Shown piece after piece: positions 16,685 through 24,781 of a DNA stretch of 64,000 nucleotides (position 1 is its first letter; every line of letters begins with the position of its first letter). The notes under the pieces are model-generated. The model made no database searches. It was not told the DNA's origin and saw only the letters and a list, made by a program, of their open reading frames with translations. The position numbers were made by a program, and so were the translations under genes. The DNA is from Bacillus sp. FJAT-50079 (GTDB lineage: Bacteria; Bacillota; Bacilli; Bacillales; Bacillaceae_C): positions 620,001 through 684,000 of the forward strand of contig NZ_JAGYPD010000001.1 of NCBI RefSeq assembly GCF_018343515.1, read 5' to 3'.

Positions 16685-17341
16685 CTATTCGCGGCGTGCT
16701 TTACTCGCAAAGAAATTGCCCGCAGATTGAATTCCCTGAACAACAATAATTAAGATCGCAACGGTAACGACGATTGCGACTGTATCGAATCGCTGATAAC
16801 CATAAGAGATCGCAAGGTCACCGATGCCACCTCCTCCTACTGTTCCAGCCATTGCCGTCGCACCAATTAGTCCGATCGTGGCTGTTGTCATCGTCAAAAT
16901 AAGCGAGCCAAACGCTTCCGGCAACATAAAATACCAAATCACTTGAAAGGGCGTCGCTCCCATCGCCTCTGCTGCTTCCAATATGCCCGGGTTTACCTCA
17001 AGCAACGAATTCTCAACAAGCCTGCCAATATAGGGAGCAATATAAATAATTAGAGGCACAATCGCAGCGCTCGTCCCCACAGATGTTTGCACGATTAATC
17101 GTGTAAATGGAATGATCGCGACTAATAAAATGATAAACGGCAATGAACGAAAAATATTAATAATCGGATTGAGAACCGCATAAATAAATTTATTTTGCAA
17201 TAAACCACCTGGACGAGTAATCACGAGGATAATTCCAATCGTAATACCTAATAACGATCCGATGAGCAACGAAATTCCAACCATCAGCACAGTCTCATAT
17301 AAAGCTTCTAATAATTGGTCCAATGTTATGATCGTTTTCAT
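16685..17341 (-). CDS. metI: Methionine ABC transporter permease
   Basis: Permease of 218 residues with five hydrophobic helices and the EAA loop AAEAMGATPFQVIWYFMLPEA; MetI-type motif GGGGIGDLAISYGYQRF near 168-184. It overlaps the metN stop by 4 bp. With metN and metQ it forms a methionine (and possibly methionine-analogue) uptake system. Confidence 0.9.
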   Translation of the reverse strand: MKTIITLDQLLEALYETVLMVGISLLIGSLLGITIGIILVITRPGGLLQNKFIYAVLNPIINIFRSLPFIILLVAIIPFTRLIVQTSVGTSAAIVPLIIYIAPYIGRLVENSLLEVNPGILEAAEAMGATPFQVIWYFMLPEAFGSLILTMTTATIGLIGATAMAGTVGGGGIGDLAISYGYQRFDTVAIVVTVAILIIVVQGIQSAGNFFASKARRE

Positions 17342-18360
17342 ACCAACGCTTCCTCCTCAACATGTACACCTAAATCTTCTAAAAACAGCGCCGCTTTATC
17401 GATCACAGAGTCATCACCATGTAATTCGATGATCATGGTACCAATCGTCGTGCCTTGAATTTCTGTCATATTAGCAAAAAGCGTATTCACTTCCAGATCA
17501 TATTGGCGGATCAGACTGCTTAATATTGGCTGAGAAGCAGAGCCACCTACAAATTTAAGCCTGAACAACCGCCGATTTGGACGAAAGGTCAACGTCTTCA
17601 ACACACTATTAGGAATCTCATTTTGCATTACCGTTTGGACAAAACTTTGTGTTGTCGAATGCTGAGGATTACCAAATACATCTAAAACCTTTCCTTGCTC
17701 AACAATTTTTCCTTTCTCCATGACAGCTACTTTATTGCAAACCTTTTGAATAACGCCCATTTCGTGGGTAATCATCATGATTGTAATGTTATATTCTTCA
17801 TTGATTTTCTTTAAAAGCTCTAATATCGACTGTGTCGTTTGTGGGTCTAACGCAGATGTCGCCTCATCACAGAGCAAAATCGATGGATTGCTTGCAAGCG
17901 CGCGGGCAATTCCTACACGTTGCTTTTGCCCGCCAGATAATTCCTTCGGATAACTTTTTTCCTTATCACTAAGTCCGACAAACTGTAATAATTCCATCAC
18001 TCGTTCACGAATTTCCGCCTTATTTCGCTTTAAAAGAACAAGGGGAATCGCAATATTATCAAAAACGGTTTTCGTTTCCAGTAGATTAAAATGTTGAAAG
18101 ATCATACCAATCTTCTTTTTCACTTGTCGTAGTTCTTTGACGCTATAACGATCAAGTGGCTCACCGTTTACAAATACTTGCCCGCTAGTTGGCTGTTCCA
18201 AGCAATTGACCATGCGAATTAATGTACTTTTTCCGGCTCCGCTATAACCAATGACCCCAAATATATCACCCTTCTCCACTTGCAGTGATACGCCCCTAAG
18301 CGCCTCATTGGATATTCCATTGCGCATATACGTTTTATAAACGTCTTTGAGTTCAATCAA
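17338..18360 (-). CDS. metN: Methionine ABC transporter ATPase
   Basis: ATPase of 340 residues: Walker A GYSGAGKST near 37-45, signature LSGGQKQR near 141, Walker B ILLCDEATSALDP, and ITHEM. The C-terminal ~75 residues form the NIL regulatory domain that binds methionine and shuts the transporter down. It overlaps both neighbours by 4 bp (aminotransferase upstream, metI downstream). Confidence 0.92.
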   Translation of the reverse strand: MIELKDVYKTYMRNGISNEALRGVSLQVEKGDIFGVIGYSGAGKSTLIRMVNCLEQPTSGQVFVNGEPLDRYSVKELRQVKKKIGMIFQHFNLLETKTVFDNIAIPLVLLKRNKAEIRERVMELLQFVGLSDKEKSYPKELSGGQKQRVGIARALASNPSILLCDEATSALDPQTTQSILELLKKINEEYNITIMMITHEMGVIQKVCNKVAVMEKGKIVEQGKVLDVFGNPQHSTTQSFVQTVMQNEIPNSVLKTLTFRPNRRLFRLKFVGGSASQPILSSLIRQYDLEVNTLFANMTEIQGTTIGTMIIELHGDDSVIDKAALFLEDLGVHVEEEALV

Positions 18361-19550
18361 GATGACCCCTCCGTCGCTTTGTTAAAAATGCCTGTTTTCG
18401 CCATTCGATTAACTGCTTCAAGCATTCGTTCTTCATCATTCAGTAAATTGACCCGTACGTAGGAAGAACCATTTTCACCAAAACCTTCTCCAGGTGCAAC
18501 GGCAACATGAGCTTCATCAAACAGAAAATCAGCAAATGTTTTCGATGTAAATCCTTCGGGAACACGGAACCACGCAAAAAATGTTCCAGGTGTATATGGA
18601 ACGTTCCAGCCCATTTTCCGAAACTGTTGGACGAGAAAATCACGCCGTTTTTCATATCGCTGGCACAGTTCTCGCACTGGGTCTTGGGGACCAAGCAAGG
18701 CCTTAACAGCCGCATCTTGGACCGCTCCAAAAATCGTACTGTATGCGTGCGAATGGAAATGTTTAAAACTTTTAATAATCGAGGCATTTCCGACAACGAA
18801 GCCAAAGCGCCACCCAGCCATGTTATATGTTTTAGAAGCTGAATATGTCTCGATTCCGTATTCTTTCCCTCCAGGGATTTGCATTAAGCTGATTGGCTTA
18901 TGACCATCAAATCCAAAAGCACCATAAGCAAAGTCATTTAGGACCGGAAATTGATTTTTAGCAGCAAAAGCAATGCTTTTCTCAAAAAAGTCTTCGGTCG
19001 CTAGAGCACCCGTCGGATTATTCGGGTAATTAAGAATGAGTAATTTTACTTTTTCCACAATCTCTTCGGGAACCGTTTCATAATTCGGTAAAAATCCATC
19101 TTGTTCATAAACCGGAATTTGATAAAAGTTTGCCTTTGCTAATGTAGCAGCCGTCTCATAAGCAGGATAAGCGGGATCTGTTGTTAGTAAATAGTCCCCA
19201 GGATTAAGGAGAACTTGCGGAATTCCGGTAACGCCAATGCCTGATCCTTGGAAAATAGCAATTTCTGTATCAGGATCGAGCTTAACTCCATACTCTCGCT
19301 TATAAAACAATGCAATGGCTTCCAATGTTTGCTTTTTGCCGAAAAAGGGTGAATAGCCGTGATTTTCCTTTACGTCGACCGCATTCTTTAATGCTTGAAC
19401 AACAGAGTGTGGTGTTGGTAAATCCGGGTTCCCACTAGCTAAATTGATGACATCAATTCCTTTGCTTTTATATAAAGCGACTTTTTCATATATGCCGGCG
19501 AAATAATGATCTGGTAACTGGTTAACGATACGAGCTGCTTTAAACTCCAT
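18357..19550 (-). CDS. Class I/II PLP aminotransferase (possibly methionine-related)
   Basis: Pyridoxal-phosphate enzyme of about 397 residues. The Schiff-base lysine lies in SASKTYNMAGWRFGF; NPNNPTG and the Arg of the carboxylate site SYVRVNLL are present. It resembles MtnE/PatA/DapL-type enzymes. Start 19550 (MEFKAAR) has AAAGG nine bases upstream and is preferred to earlier Met codons. Its place inside a metQ-NI operon suggests transamination of methionine or of the salvage keto acid KMTB; the exact amino acid cannot be read from sequence. Confidence 0.82.
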   Translation of the reverse strand: MEFKAARIVNQLPDHYFAGIYEKVALYKSKGIDVINLASGNPDLPTPHSVVQALKNAVDVKENHGYSPFFGKKQTLEAIALFYKREYGVKLDPDTEIAIFQGSGIGVTGIPQVLLNPGDYLLTTDPAYPAYETAATLAKANFYQIPVYEQDGFLPNYETVPEEIVEKVKLLILNYPNNPTGALATEDFFEKSIAFAAKNQFPVLNDFAYGAFGFDGHKPISLMQIPGGKEYGIETYSASKTYNMAGWRFGFVVGNASIIKSFKHFHSHAYSTIFGAVQDAAVKALLGPQDPVRELCQRYEKRRDFLVQQFRKMGWNVPYTPGTFFAWFRVPEGFTSKTFADFLFDEAHVAVAPGEGFGENGSSYVRVNLLNDEERMLEAVNRMAKTGIFNKATEGSS

Positions 19551-19573
19551 CAAATTCATTCCTTTCCATAAAT

Positions 19574-19614
19574 AAAAAAACACATGATCTATTCCTCCAA
19601 AAAAATGGAGGAAT
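19574..19614 (-). terminator. Hairpin between metQ and the aminotransferase gene
   Basis: ATTCCTCC/GGAGGAAT (19591-19614) folds with an 8-base loop, with a run of seven T a few bases further on the minus strand. It could terminate part of the transcript so that MetQ is made in excess over MetN and MetI, a usual need of importers. Confidence 0.45.
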
Positions 19615-19630
19615 AAATCACGACACAGTC

Positions 19631-20470
19631 TTACTCATTAAAATATTCTGGCAATTGGTAGCCATCATAATCTGGATTAGACGTAATATAATCTTTGAAC
19701 TCTTGCGAATGATACCCTTTTATTATATCTTTCACGAATGGTTGATCAAGATTTTGTTTATCTACACCGACAATGACCATAAATGGATCTGTTAATGTTT
19801 CAAGTTGAAGTGCTGAAGTCAATTTAATATTGTTCGCTACCGCAAAATTCCCTTGAATCAATGCAAAGTCAACATCCTCTAATGCTCGTGGTCCTTGTGC
19901 AGGATCTGTCTCTAAAAATTTTAGATTATGTGGATTTGCTTCAATGTCATGAATAGACGCTTGCAAAGGATCAATATTTTCTTTGATTTGAATCCAGCCA
20001 ACTTCCTCTAATACTTTTAAAGCACGAAGTAAATTCACTGGTTCATTCGGAAGATTCACTTGGGCTCCGTCACTCACTTCATCAAGGCTGCTATGTTTTT
20101 TAGAATAAAGCCCCATCGGCGGAGTTGGCACTTGAATGGCTCCCGCTACTTCGATCTTTTCCCTTTCATTGATTGAATCAAGATAAAGCGTATGCTGATG
20201 TACATTCGCATCAAGATCGCCCTTTGCAACGGCTACATTCGGCTGAATTCCGTCTGTAAAATCTTTATATTCAATCGTGTATCCTTCCTTCTCAAGATAA
20301 GGCGCTACACCGTTTTTAAATTGATCATTATATGGGCCGGGGTTAAAGCTGATACGAATCGTTTTCTTTTCTTCATCCGTTTTCCCTGATGATGCACTAT
20401 TCCCGCACCCAACCATAACGATAGATAAAATGGCAATGACTAAAATCGGAAACATCCATTTCTTTTTCAT
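19631..20470 (-). CDS. metQ: Methionine-binding lipoprotein
   Basis: NLPA-family binding protein, 279 residues. Lipoprotein signal with lipobox M-V-G-C (Cys 22). Family segments visible: YKDFTDGIQPNVAVAKGDLDANVHQH and ALIQGNFAVANNI. First gene of the metQ-aminotransferase-metN-metI-SDR operon. No SAM riboswitch was found in its own leader, unlike the MetE-like gene nearby. Confidence 0.9.
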   Translation of the reverse strand: MKKKWMFPILVIAILSIVMVGCGNSASSGKTDEEKKTIRISFNPGPYNDQFKNGVAPYLEKEGYTIEYKDFTDGIQPNVAVAKGDLDANVHQHTLYLDSINEREKIEVAGAIQVPTPPMGLYSKKHSSLDEVSDGAQVNLPNEPVNLLRALKVLEEVGWIQIKENIDPLQASIHDIEANPHNLKFLETDPAQGPRALEDVDFALIQGNFAVANNIKLTSALQLETLTDPFMVIVGVDKQNLDQPFVKDIIKGYHSQEFKDYITSNPDYDGYQLPEYFNE

Positions 20471-20543
20471 TCCTTACTCTCCTCAGCATATTGAATTTTG
20501 TAAAAAATAATACCAAGTATTTTCATGCGATTAATTAAAATAA

Positions 20544-20572
20544 ATGGTATACTGCTTATTACATACTGTCAA
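20544..20572 (-). promoter_or_regulatory. Probable promoter of the metQ operon
   Basis: On the minus strand TTGACA (20567-20572) with a -10 candidate TACCAT at 17 bp or TATACC at 15 bp. About 75 bases of leader follow to the metQ start. Confidence 0.5.
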
Positions 20573-20668
20573 CACCCTTTCATATTTTCATAAATAAATT
20601 AAAAAGGGATTTACTTTCATGAGGATGGTGTGATAGGTTAGTCATAAAAAATAGAAGGGATGATTAAA

Positions 20669-21124
20669 ATGGCAAAGGTAGAAAGTTTTCTGCTTGATCA
20701 TACAATTGTAAAGGCTCCATACGTTCGACTTGCTGGTACGGAGCAACATACGCAAGGTAGTAAACTACAAAAATACGATTTACGATTTTTACAGCCAAAT
20801 GAAGATGCAATGCCAACGGCTGCGGTTCATACATTGGAGCATTTGCTTGCCACGTATATGCGTGATGAATTAGATGGGATTGTTGATATTTCACCAATGG
20901 GATGCCGTACAGGCTTTTATATGATCATTTGGGATGAACATGATCCGAAGGATGTTGCTGCTGCTTTAACAAACGTGCTAAAGAAAGTAATCGAGACAGA
21001 ACATGTTCCAGCCGTCTCTGCCCTTGAATGTGGAAATTACCGCGATCATTCGCTTTTTAGTGCCCAAGAATACGCAAAATTAGTCATTGAGGCAGGTCTT
21101 AGTGACGACCCATTTCGTAAATAA
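20669..21124 (+). CDS. luxS: S-ribosylhomocysteine lyase
   Basis: Iron- or zinc-dependent enzyme that splits S-ribosylhomocysteine into homocysteine and the AI-2 precursor DPD, part of the activated methyl cycle. About 151 residues. Metal ligands are visible: H-T-L-E-H (His 54 and 58) and the Cys of ALECGNY; SPMGCRTGFY holds the catalytic Cys. I start at 20669 because the AAGGG site is nine bases before it. Its place between metQ and a homocysteine methyltransferase fits sulfur recycling. Confidence 0.95.
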   Translation: MAKVESFLLDHTIVKAPYVRLAGTEQHTQGSKLQKYDLRFLQPNEDAMPTAAVHTLEHLLATYMRDELDGIVDISPMGCRTGFYMIIWDEHDPKDVAAALTNVLKKVIETEHVPAVSALECGNYRDHSLFSAQEYAKLVIEAGLSDDPFRK

Positions 21125-21194
21125 TTTTTTTAATGCTTGACATTCAGATAAACCCACTGTAAAGTAATTGTTAATTCCAAATTTTATATGCAAT

Positions 21195-21300
21195 TTTCTT
21201 ATCCAGAGAGGTGGAGGGACTGGCCCTGTGATACCTCAGCAACAGACTTTTCTAAGTACTGTGCTAATTCCAGAAGCGTAATGCTTGAAGATAAGAAGAG
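21195..21300 (+). ncRNA. SAM riboswitch (S-box) aptamer
   Basis: Conserved S-box words are present in order: CTTATC...AGAG, GGAGGGACTGGCCC, TGATACC, and the closing GATAAGA. The P1 stem TCTTATC/GATAAGA closes it. The 3' P1 strand can pair alternatively with CTCTTCTTAT of the following terminator, the usual switch: high SAM terminates, low SAM allows the MetE-like gene. Confidence 0.95.
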
Positions 21301-21317
21301 AAAAGCTTATTCATTGC

Positions 21318-21355
21318 ACCCTCTTCTTATTTTTTAAGAAGAGGGTTTTGTTTTT
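21318..21355 (+). terminator. Riboswitch-controlled terminator
   Basis: ACCCTCTTCTTA/TAAGAAGAGGGT stem followed by TTTTGTTTTT, directly after the S-box aptamer. Confidence 0.92.
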
Positions 21356-21387
21356 ATAAAAATACATAGGGAAAGTGGGAATGAACA

Positions 21388-22494
21388 ATGAGTATTACAT
21401 TGACGAAAGCACCATTCAGAGCGGATCACGTTGGGAGTTTATTGCGGCCAGAAAGCATCCATAAAGCAAGAAAGGAATTTCAAGAAGGCATCATTACGGC
21501 GGAGCAATTACGTGAAATCGAAACAAAGGAAATTAAGCGGATCGTTGATAAACAAATTGAAGTGGGCTTAGAGCTTGTCACAGATGGAGAATTTAGACGC
21601 CGCTTTTGGCATACCGATTTCTTAGAACATTTAAATGGAATTGAAGGCTATGTTCCAGAAGTAGGATATATTTTTAATGGGGACGAAGAAACGGAAAGAT
21701 ATAACGTCCGCAATGTTGGGAAGATTTCATTTAATCCAGACCACCCGCATGTGAAAGATTTTATTGAATTCAATGAAATTGTTGCGGGGCGTGCGGTTGC
21801 CAAACAAACAATTCCAAGCCCGAATCAATTATTTAATGTTGGAATCCGAGATGAAAGCATTTATCCAGACATTGAAGAGTATGCCAAAGATGTTATTCAA
21901 GCGTATCGTGATGCGATTCAAGCTTTTTATAATGCTGGTGTTCGCTATTTACAATTAGATGATGTGTATATTGCCGGGCTGTCTTCCCCAGATATTCCTT
22001 TTAATGACGGGCAATATTCAAGAGAATACTTAATTGACTTAGCTCTTAGAGTAGCAAACGGTGTATTGGAAGGAAAACCAGAGGATCTAGTCGTTACAAC
22101 TCATTTATGTCGCGGAAACTATCGCTCTAATTGGGCATTCCAAGGCAGTTACGGATTAATCGCGCCAACATTATTCGCAAAGGAAAAAGTGAATGGCTTC
22201 TTCTTAGAATACGATGATGAGCGTTCAGGTGATTTTACTCCATTAGATCATATTCCTAACGGCGGTGCGCATGTTGTCCTTGGGGTTGTCACTTCGAAAA
22301 ATGGTGAGTTGGAAGATAAGGAAGTCATTAAGGCGCGGATCCATGAAGCGGCAAAATATGTCCCACTAGAGCAGCTTTGCTTAAGCCCGCAATGCGGATT
22401 TGCCTCGACACACCATGGGAATAAACTGACAGAAGAACAGCAATGGGAAAAGCTGAAGTTCATCGTTGAGATTGCGAAGGAAGTTTGGGGATAA
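21388..22494 (+). CDS. MetE C-terminal-like homocysteine methyltransferase (YxjG/YxjH-like)
   Basis: Cobalamin-independent methyltransferase-like protein of 368 residues, corresponding to the catalytic half of MetE only. The zinc site can be seen as THLCRGN and SPQCGFAS, with FRADHVGSLLRP at the N-terminus. Short MetE-like proteins of Bacillus (YxjG, YxjH) are S-box regulated, as this gene is, and make methionine from homocysteine, possibly with a methyl donor other than methyl-folate. The donor is not known from sequence. Confidence 0.88.
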   Translation: MSITLTKAPFRADHVGSLLRPESIHKARKEFQEGIITAEQLREIETKEIKRIVDKQIEVGLELVTDGEFRRRFWHTDFLEHLNGIEGYVPEVGYIFNGDEETERYNVRNVGKISFNPDHPHVKDFIEFNEIVAGRAVAKQTIPSPNQLFNVGIRDESIYPDIEEYAKDVIQAYRDAIQAFYNAGVRYLQLDDVYIAGLSSPDIPFNDGQYSREYLIDLALRVANGVLEGKPEDLVVTTHLCRGNYRSNWAFQGSYGLIAPTLFAKEKVNGFFLEYDDERSGDFTPLDHIPNGGAHVVLGVVTSKNGELEDKEVIKARIHEAAKYVPLEQLCLSPQCGFASTHHGNKLTEEQQWEKLKFIVEIAKEVWG

Positions 22495-22509
22495 TCGGTT
22501 AAATGAGTT

Positions 22510-22543
22510 GTAGAGGTAAGGGGCTCATTGCCCCTACCTCTAC
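22510..22543 (+). terminator. Hairpin after the MetE-like gene
   Basis: GTAGAGGTA-GGGGC stem with a bulged A and a TCATT loop, 16 bp after the stop. No good T-run. Confidence 0.5.
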
Positions 22544-22587
22544 ATTGATCATAAGTTAGGTAAATAGAAAAGTAGCTATTCTGATCG

Positions 22588-22629
22588 AACCCATTCCATC
22601 ATTTTTTGTATGAATGGGTTACATTTTTT
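22588..22629. terminator. Second hairpin downstream of the MetE-like gene
   Basis: AACCCATTC/GAATGGGTT (9 bp perfect), followed on the plus strand by ACATTTTTTT. A likely terminator for the plus-strand gene. Confidence 0.6.
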
Positions 22630-22635
22630 TACAAT

Positions 22636-22728
22636 CGGTAGTAAAGTACGGATAAACGGTAGTAACAGCTCAATAATCGGTAATAAAGTACTGACAATCG
22701 GTAGTAAACCTTGAAAGATCGGTAGTAA
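22636..22728. repeat. 21-bp phased array, core CGGTAGTAA (5 copies)
   Basis: The word CGGTAGTAA (once CGGTAATAA) starts at 22636, 22657, 22678, 22699 and 22720, a strict 21-bp period. The 12 bases between cores vary. It lies just after the stop of the minus-strand gene at 22740 and before the hairpin at 22588. Confidence 0.85.
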
Positions 22729-22739
22729 CTTGCAAAAAG

Positions 22740-22955
22740 TTACCTTCTTTTCTTCTTTGGATCGAAAGGAAGCTTATTTTTATTTTTACTTTCAAATATG
22801 ACTTGAACATAAAAATTCTTTTCATCGAAATTTTGCACACCTATCACTTTTCCTTTACGACCTTTAACTTTTATTTCCTCACCAACGGAAGGAACATCTT
22901 TACGGAGCTGCACTAATAACGTATTTTTATTCTCTTTAAAATGAACAATACGCAT
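22740..22955 (-). CDS. Small basic protein, unrecognised
   Basis: 71 residues, start ATG with AGGTGAGG upstream. The middle part SVGEEIKVKGRKGKVIGVQNF looks like a small beta-barrel, KOW- or YajC-like turn, and the C-terminus KKKRR is strongly basic, so nucleic-acid binding is possible. I do not recognise the family. A 21-bp phased array follows directly after its stop. Confidence 0.6.
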   Translation of the reverse strand: MRIVHFKENKNTLLVQLRKDVPSVGEEIKVKGRKGKVIGVQNFDEKNFYVQVIFESKNKNKLPFDPKKKRR

Positions 22956-23064
22956 TTTTCCTCACCTATTTCATATGGAATGAGATACTCAAATTATCTC
23001 CTTCGTATAAAATATAAAATCATCGTGAGATTTAGACCAAATAATGTCTATTTACGGAGCCCAT

Positions 23065-23577
23065 CTATTCATATTTTTCATAAAATACCGTTTCATCTCT
23101 GCTTAACATTTTTTTCGCTTTCGGCTTTACTTCTGGGTAACCAAGACCTAGGATGGCGACGATTCGCCTGTCTAATGGGATGTTAAGTGCTTGCCTTGCA
23201 TATGTTTCACGTCTTTCCGATTCTTCCTGATCTTCCGAATGGTAAACAGCCCCAAATCCGACGCCTATGCCAAGCTCCTCCGCAGTTAGCCAAATAAAAG
23301 CCGATGCAATTGATGCGTATTTACTCACATCTGGTCGTCCTGTAATGACGATCGCCGCTTGAGCGCCCGACATCTATTTCATAAATGGCGTTGTTTTTTC
23401 TAAATGATCGAGCATTGCTCGCTCTTCAACGACAATAAACTCCCGCGATAGTAAATTGTTTCCTGACGGAGCATAGTAAGCTGCATCCACTATTTGTTCC
23501 ACTATTTCCTCTGGAATCGCCTTATCTTGAAAACCAGTGATCTCACGCCTTGTACGAATGACATCTAATATAGACAT
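23065..23577 (-). pseudogene. Nitroreductase-family gene interrupted by an in-frame TAG
   Basis: Two halves in the same frame: residues from MSILDVIRTRREITGF to TTPFMK, then TAG (23374-23376), then MSGAQAAIVITGRPD to YEKYE. Together about 170 residues of an FMN-dependent nitroreductase: N-terminal RTRR flavin motif, APSGNNLL, and GVGFGAVY and GLGYPE later. In homologues the position of the stop is usually a Trp, so a TGG to TAG change is likely. The second half has its own Met right after the stop but no visible ribosome site. Either a recent pseudogene, a sequencing error or rare readthrough. Confidence 0.8.
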
Positions 23578-23701
23578 ACAATCCCTCCCTTTTGATTTAA
23601 TTCTACTATGGATCGTGTAGACAATTCCGTTAATTTTTTATCATTAAGAACAATGATCATCGTGATATAATATTAGGAAGGAATACGAAGGTGGGATTCA
23701 T

Positions 23702-24373
23702 ATGAAGGATTTGAAGGATCTTTTTACTACCGCCCAAACGAAAAAGGAAATGAAGAAGGATGCGTTTTTATTTCAAGAAGGCGATCATGCCAACGATATC
23801 TTTTACATTCATTCCGGGAAAGTCCGAATAGGTAAATTAACTCCAGATGGACGGGAGATCACATTTCGAATTTGCAGTGCCGATGATTTCATTAGTGAAA
23901 TCACGCTTTTTTGTGCACCTTCCAAATATACCGTACACGCGAAGGTCATTGAAGAAGGCAGCTATTCAAAGGTGAGTAAATATGAGCTTGAAGAGAAGCT
24001 CCTGCTTTATCCAAATCTGAATATCGAACTGACAAAGATGATGTGTATTCATCATCAAAAAACACAGTCGAAGTTCCGGGATCTTATTTTGCATGGAAAA
24101 AAAGGCGCTCTTTACTCGACGCTTATCCGCATGTCGAACAGCTACGGTGTAGAAGTCGACGATGGTGTTTTGATCAATCAAGCCTTTACGAATCAAGAGC
24201 TTGCCAATTTTTGCGGAATGAGCCGGGAAGTCGTTAATCGCATGTTGGGATCATTAAAAAGAGATGAAAAAATCTCTTTACTAGATGGAAAAATCCTTAT
24301 TCATGATTTAGCGTTTCTAAAATCAGAAATTCATTGTGAAAACTGCCCTGTGGAGATATGTAATATTGATTGA
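23702..24373 (+). CDS. fnr: Oxygen-sensing transcription regulator Fnr
   Basis: CRP/FNR-family regulator of 223 residues: N-terminal cyclic-nucleotide-like beta-roll (about 18-110), dimer helix (115-150), and winged helix with recognition segment QELANFCGMSREVVNRML (about 163-180). The C-terminal C-E-N-C-P-V-E-I-C (Cys 212, 215, 220; CX2CX4C) is the [4Fe-4S] cluster site of Bacillus-type Fnr; E. coli FNR keeps its Cys at the N-terminus. AAGGTGGG precedes ATG. Fnr-like sites exist upstream of nrdD (11717) and the ba3 oxidase (24577), both in this window. Confidence 0.9.
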   Translation: MKDLKDLFTTAQTKKEMKKDAFLFQEGDHANDIFYIHSGKVRIGKLTPDGREITFRICSADDFISEITLFCAPSKYTVHAKVIEEGSYSKVSKYELEEKLLLYPNLNIELTKMMCIHHQKTQSKFRDLILHGKKGALYSTLIRMSNSYGVEVDDGVLINQAFTNQELANFCGMSREVVNRMLGSLKRDEKISLLDGKILIHDLAFLKSEIHCENCPVEICNID

Positions 24374-24390
24374 TGTGACTTTTAAATAGA

Positions 24391-24481
24391 TAATTGCGCA
24401 AGTTTTCGAAGTAATTGCGCCACTTTTTGAGATAATTGCGTATCTTTAGGCATAATTGCGTGAATTTGGACGCTAATTGCG
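24391..24481. repeat. 20-21-bp phased array, core TAATTGCG (5 copies)
   Basis: TAATTGCG starts at 24391, 24412, 24433, 24453 and 24474 (spacing 21, 21, 20, 21) with varied bases between. It sits between the fnr stop and the terminator at 24507, so it should be part of the fnr 3' untranslated RNA. Confidence 0.85.
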
Positions 24482-24506
24482 TATTTCGCTATTTTAAATT
24501 CAAAAT

Positions 24507-24537
24507 GTGATCTGCATCATTGCAGATCGCTTTTTTT
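24507..24537 (+). terminator. Terminator of fnr
   Basis: GTGATCTGCA/TGCAGATCGC stem (one G-T pair), TCAT loop and seven T. Confidence 0.88.
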
Positions 24538-24576
24538 ATGTCTAAATTTCGAATTCAAGAGAAAAACAGGTCTCGG

Positions 24577-24592
24577 TGTGACTTTTGTCACT
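24577..24592 (+). promoter_or_regulatory. Fnr-like site upstream of the ba3 oxidase operon
   Basis: TGTGACTTTTGTCACT matches TGTGA-N6-TCACA in nine of ten positions. A possible -10 TACGCT at 24614-24619 would put the site centre at -41.5. A TTGAAC/TATAAA pair just downstream is an alternative promoter, so the exact arrangement is uncertain. Confidence 0.6.
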
Positions 24593-24656
24593 GAGCACGC
24601 ACTTTGAACGCAGTACGCTTTAATTATAAAAGAAACGTTTGGAGGGTGAGGGCGAA

Positions 24657-24761
24657 ATGAAAGAACCGAATTTGAAAGGAACGCTAATCAGTGTTCTTGC
24701 TGTTGGGATCATTATTATAGTCATGTGGTTTGCGGTTTATGGCCTTTACGTTTCGAGATAA
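24657..24761 (+). CDS. Cytochrome c oxidase subunit 2A-type peptide (34 aa)
   Basis: Single-helix membrane peptide MKEPNLKGTLISVL... ending YVSR, with GGAGGGTGAGGGC just upstream. Length and position before subunit II match the subunit IIa of ba3-type oxidases, which packs beside subunit II and supplies the helix that subunit II lacks. First gene of the oxidase operon, 20 bp before subunit II. Confidence 0.82.
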   Translation: MKEPNLKGTLISVLAVGIIIIVMWFAVYGLYVSR

Positions 24762-24781
24762 CAGAAAAAGTAGGTGAGGAT

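Noticed and set aside
19551-20668. SAM riboswitch before metQ
   Set aside because: No S-box words in the minus-strand leader. The only S-box is before the MetE-like gene.
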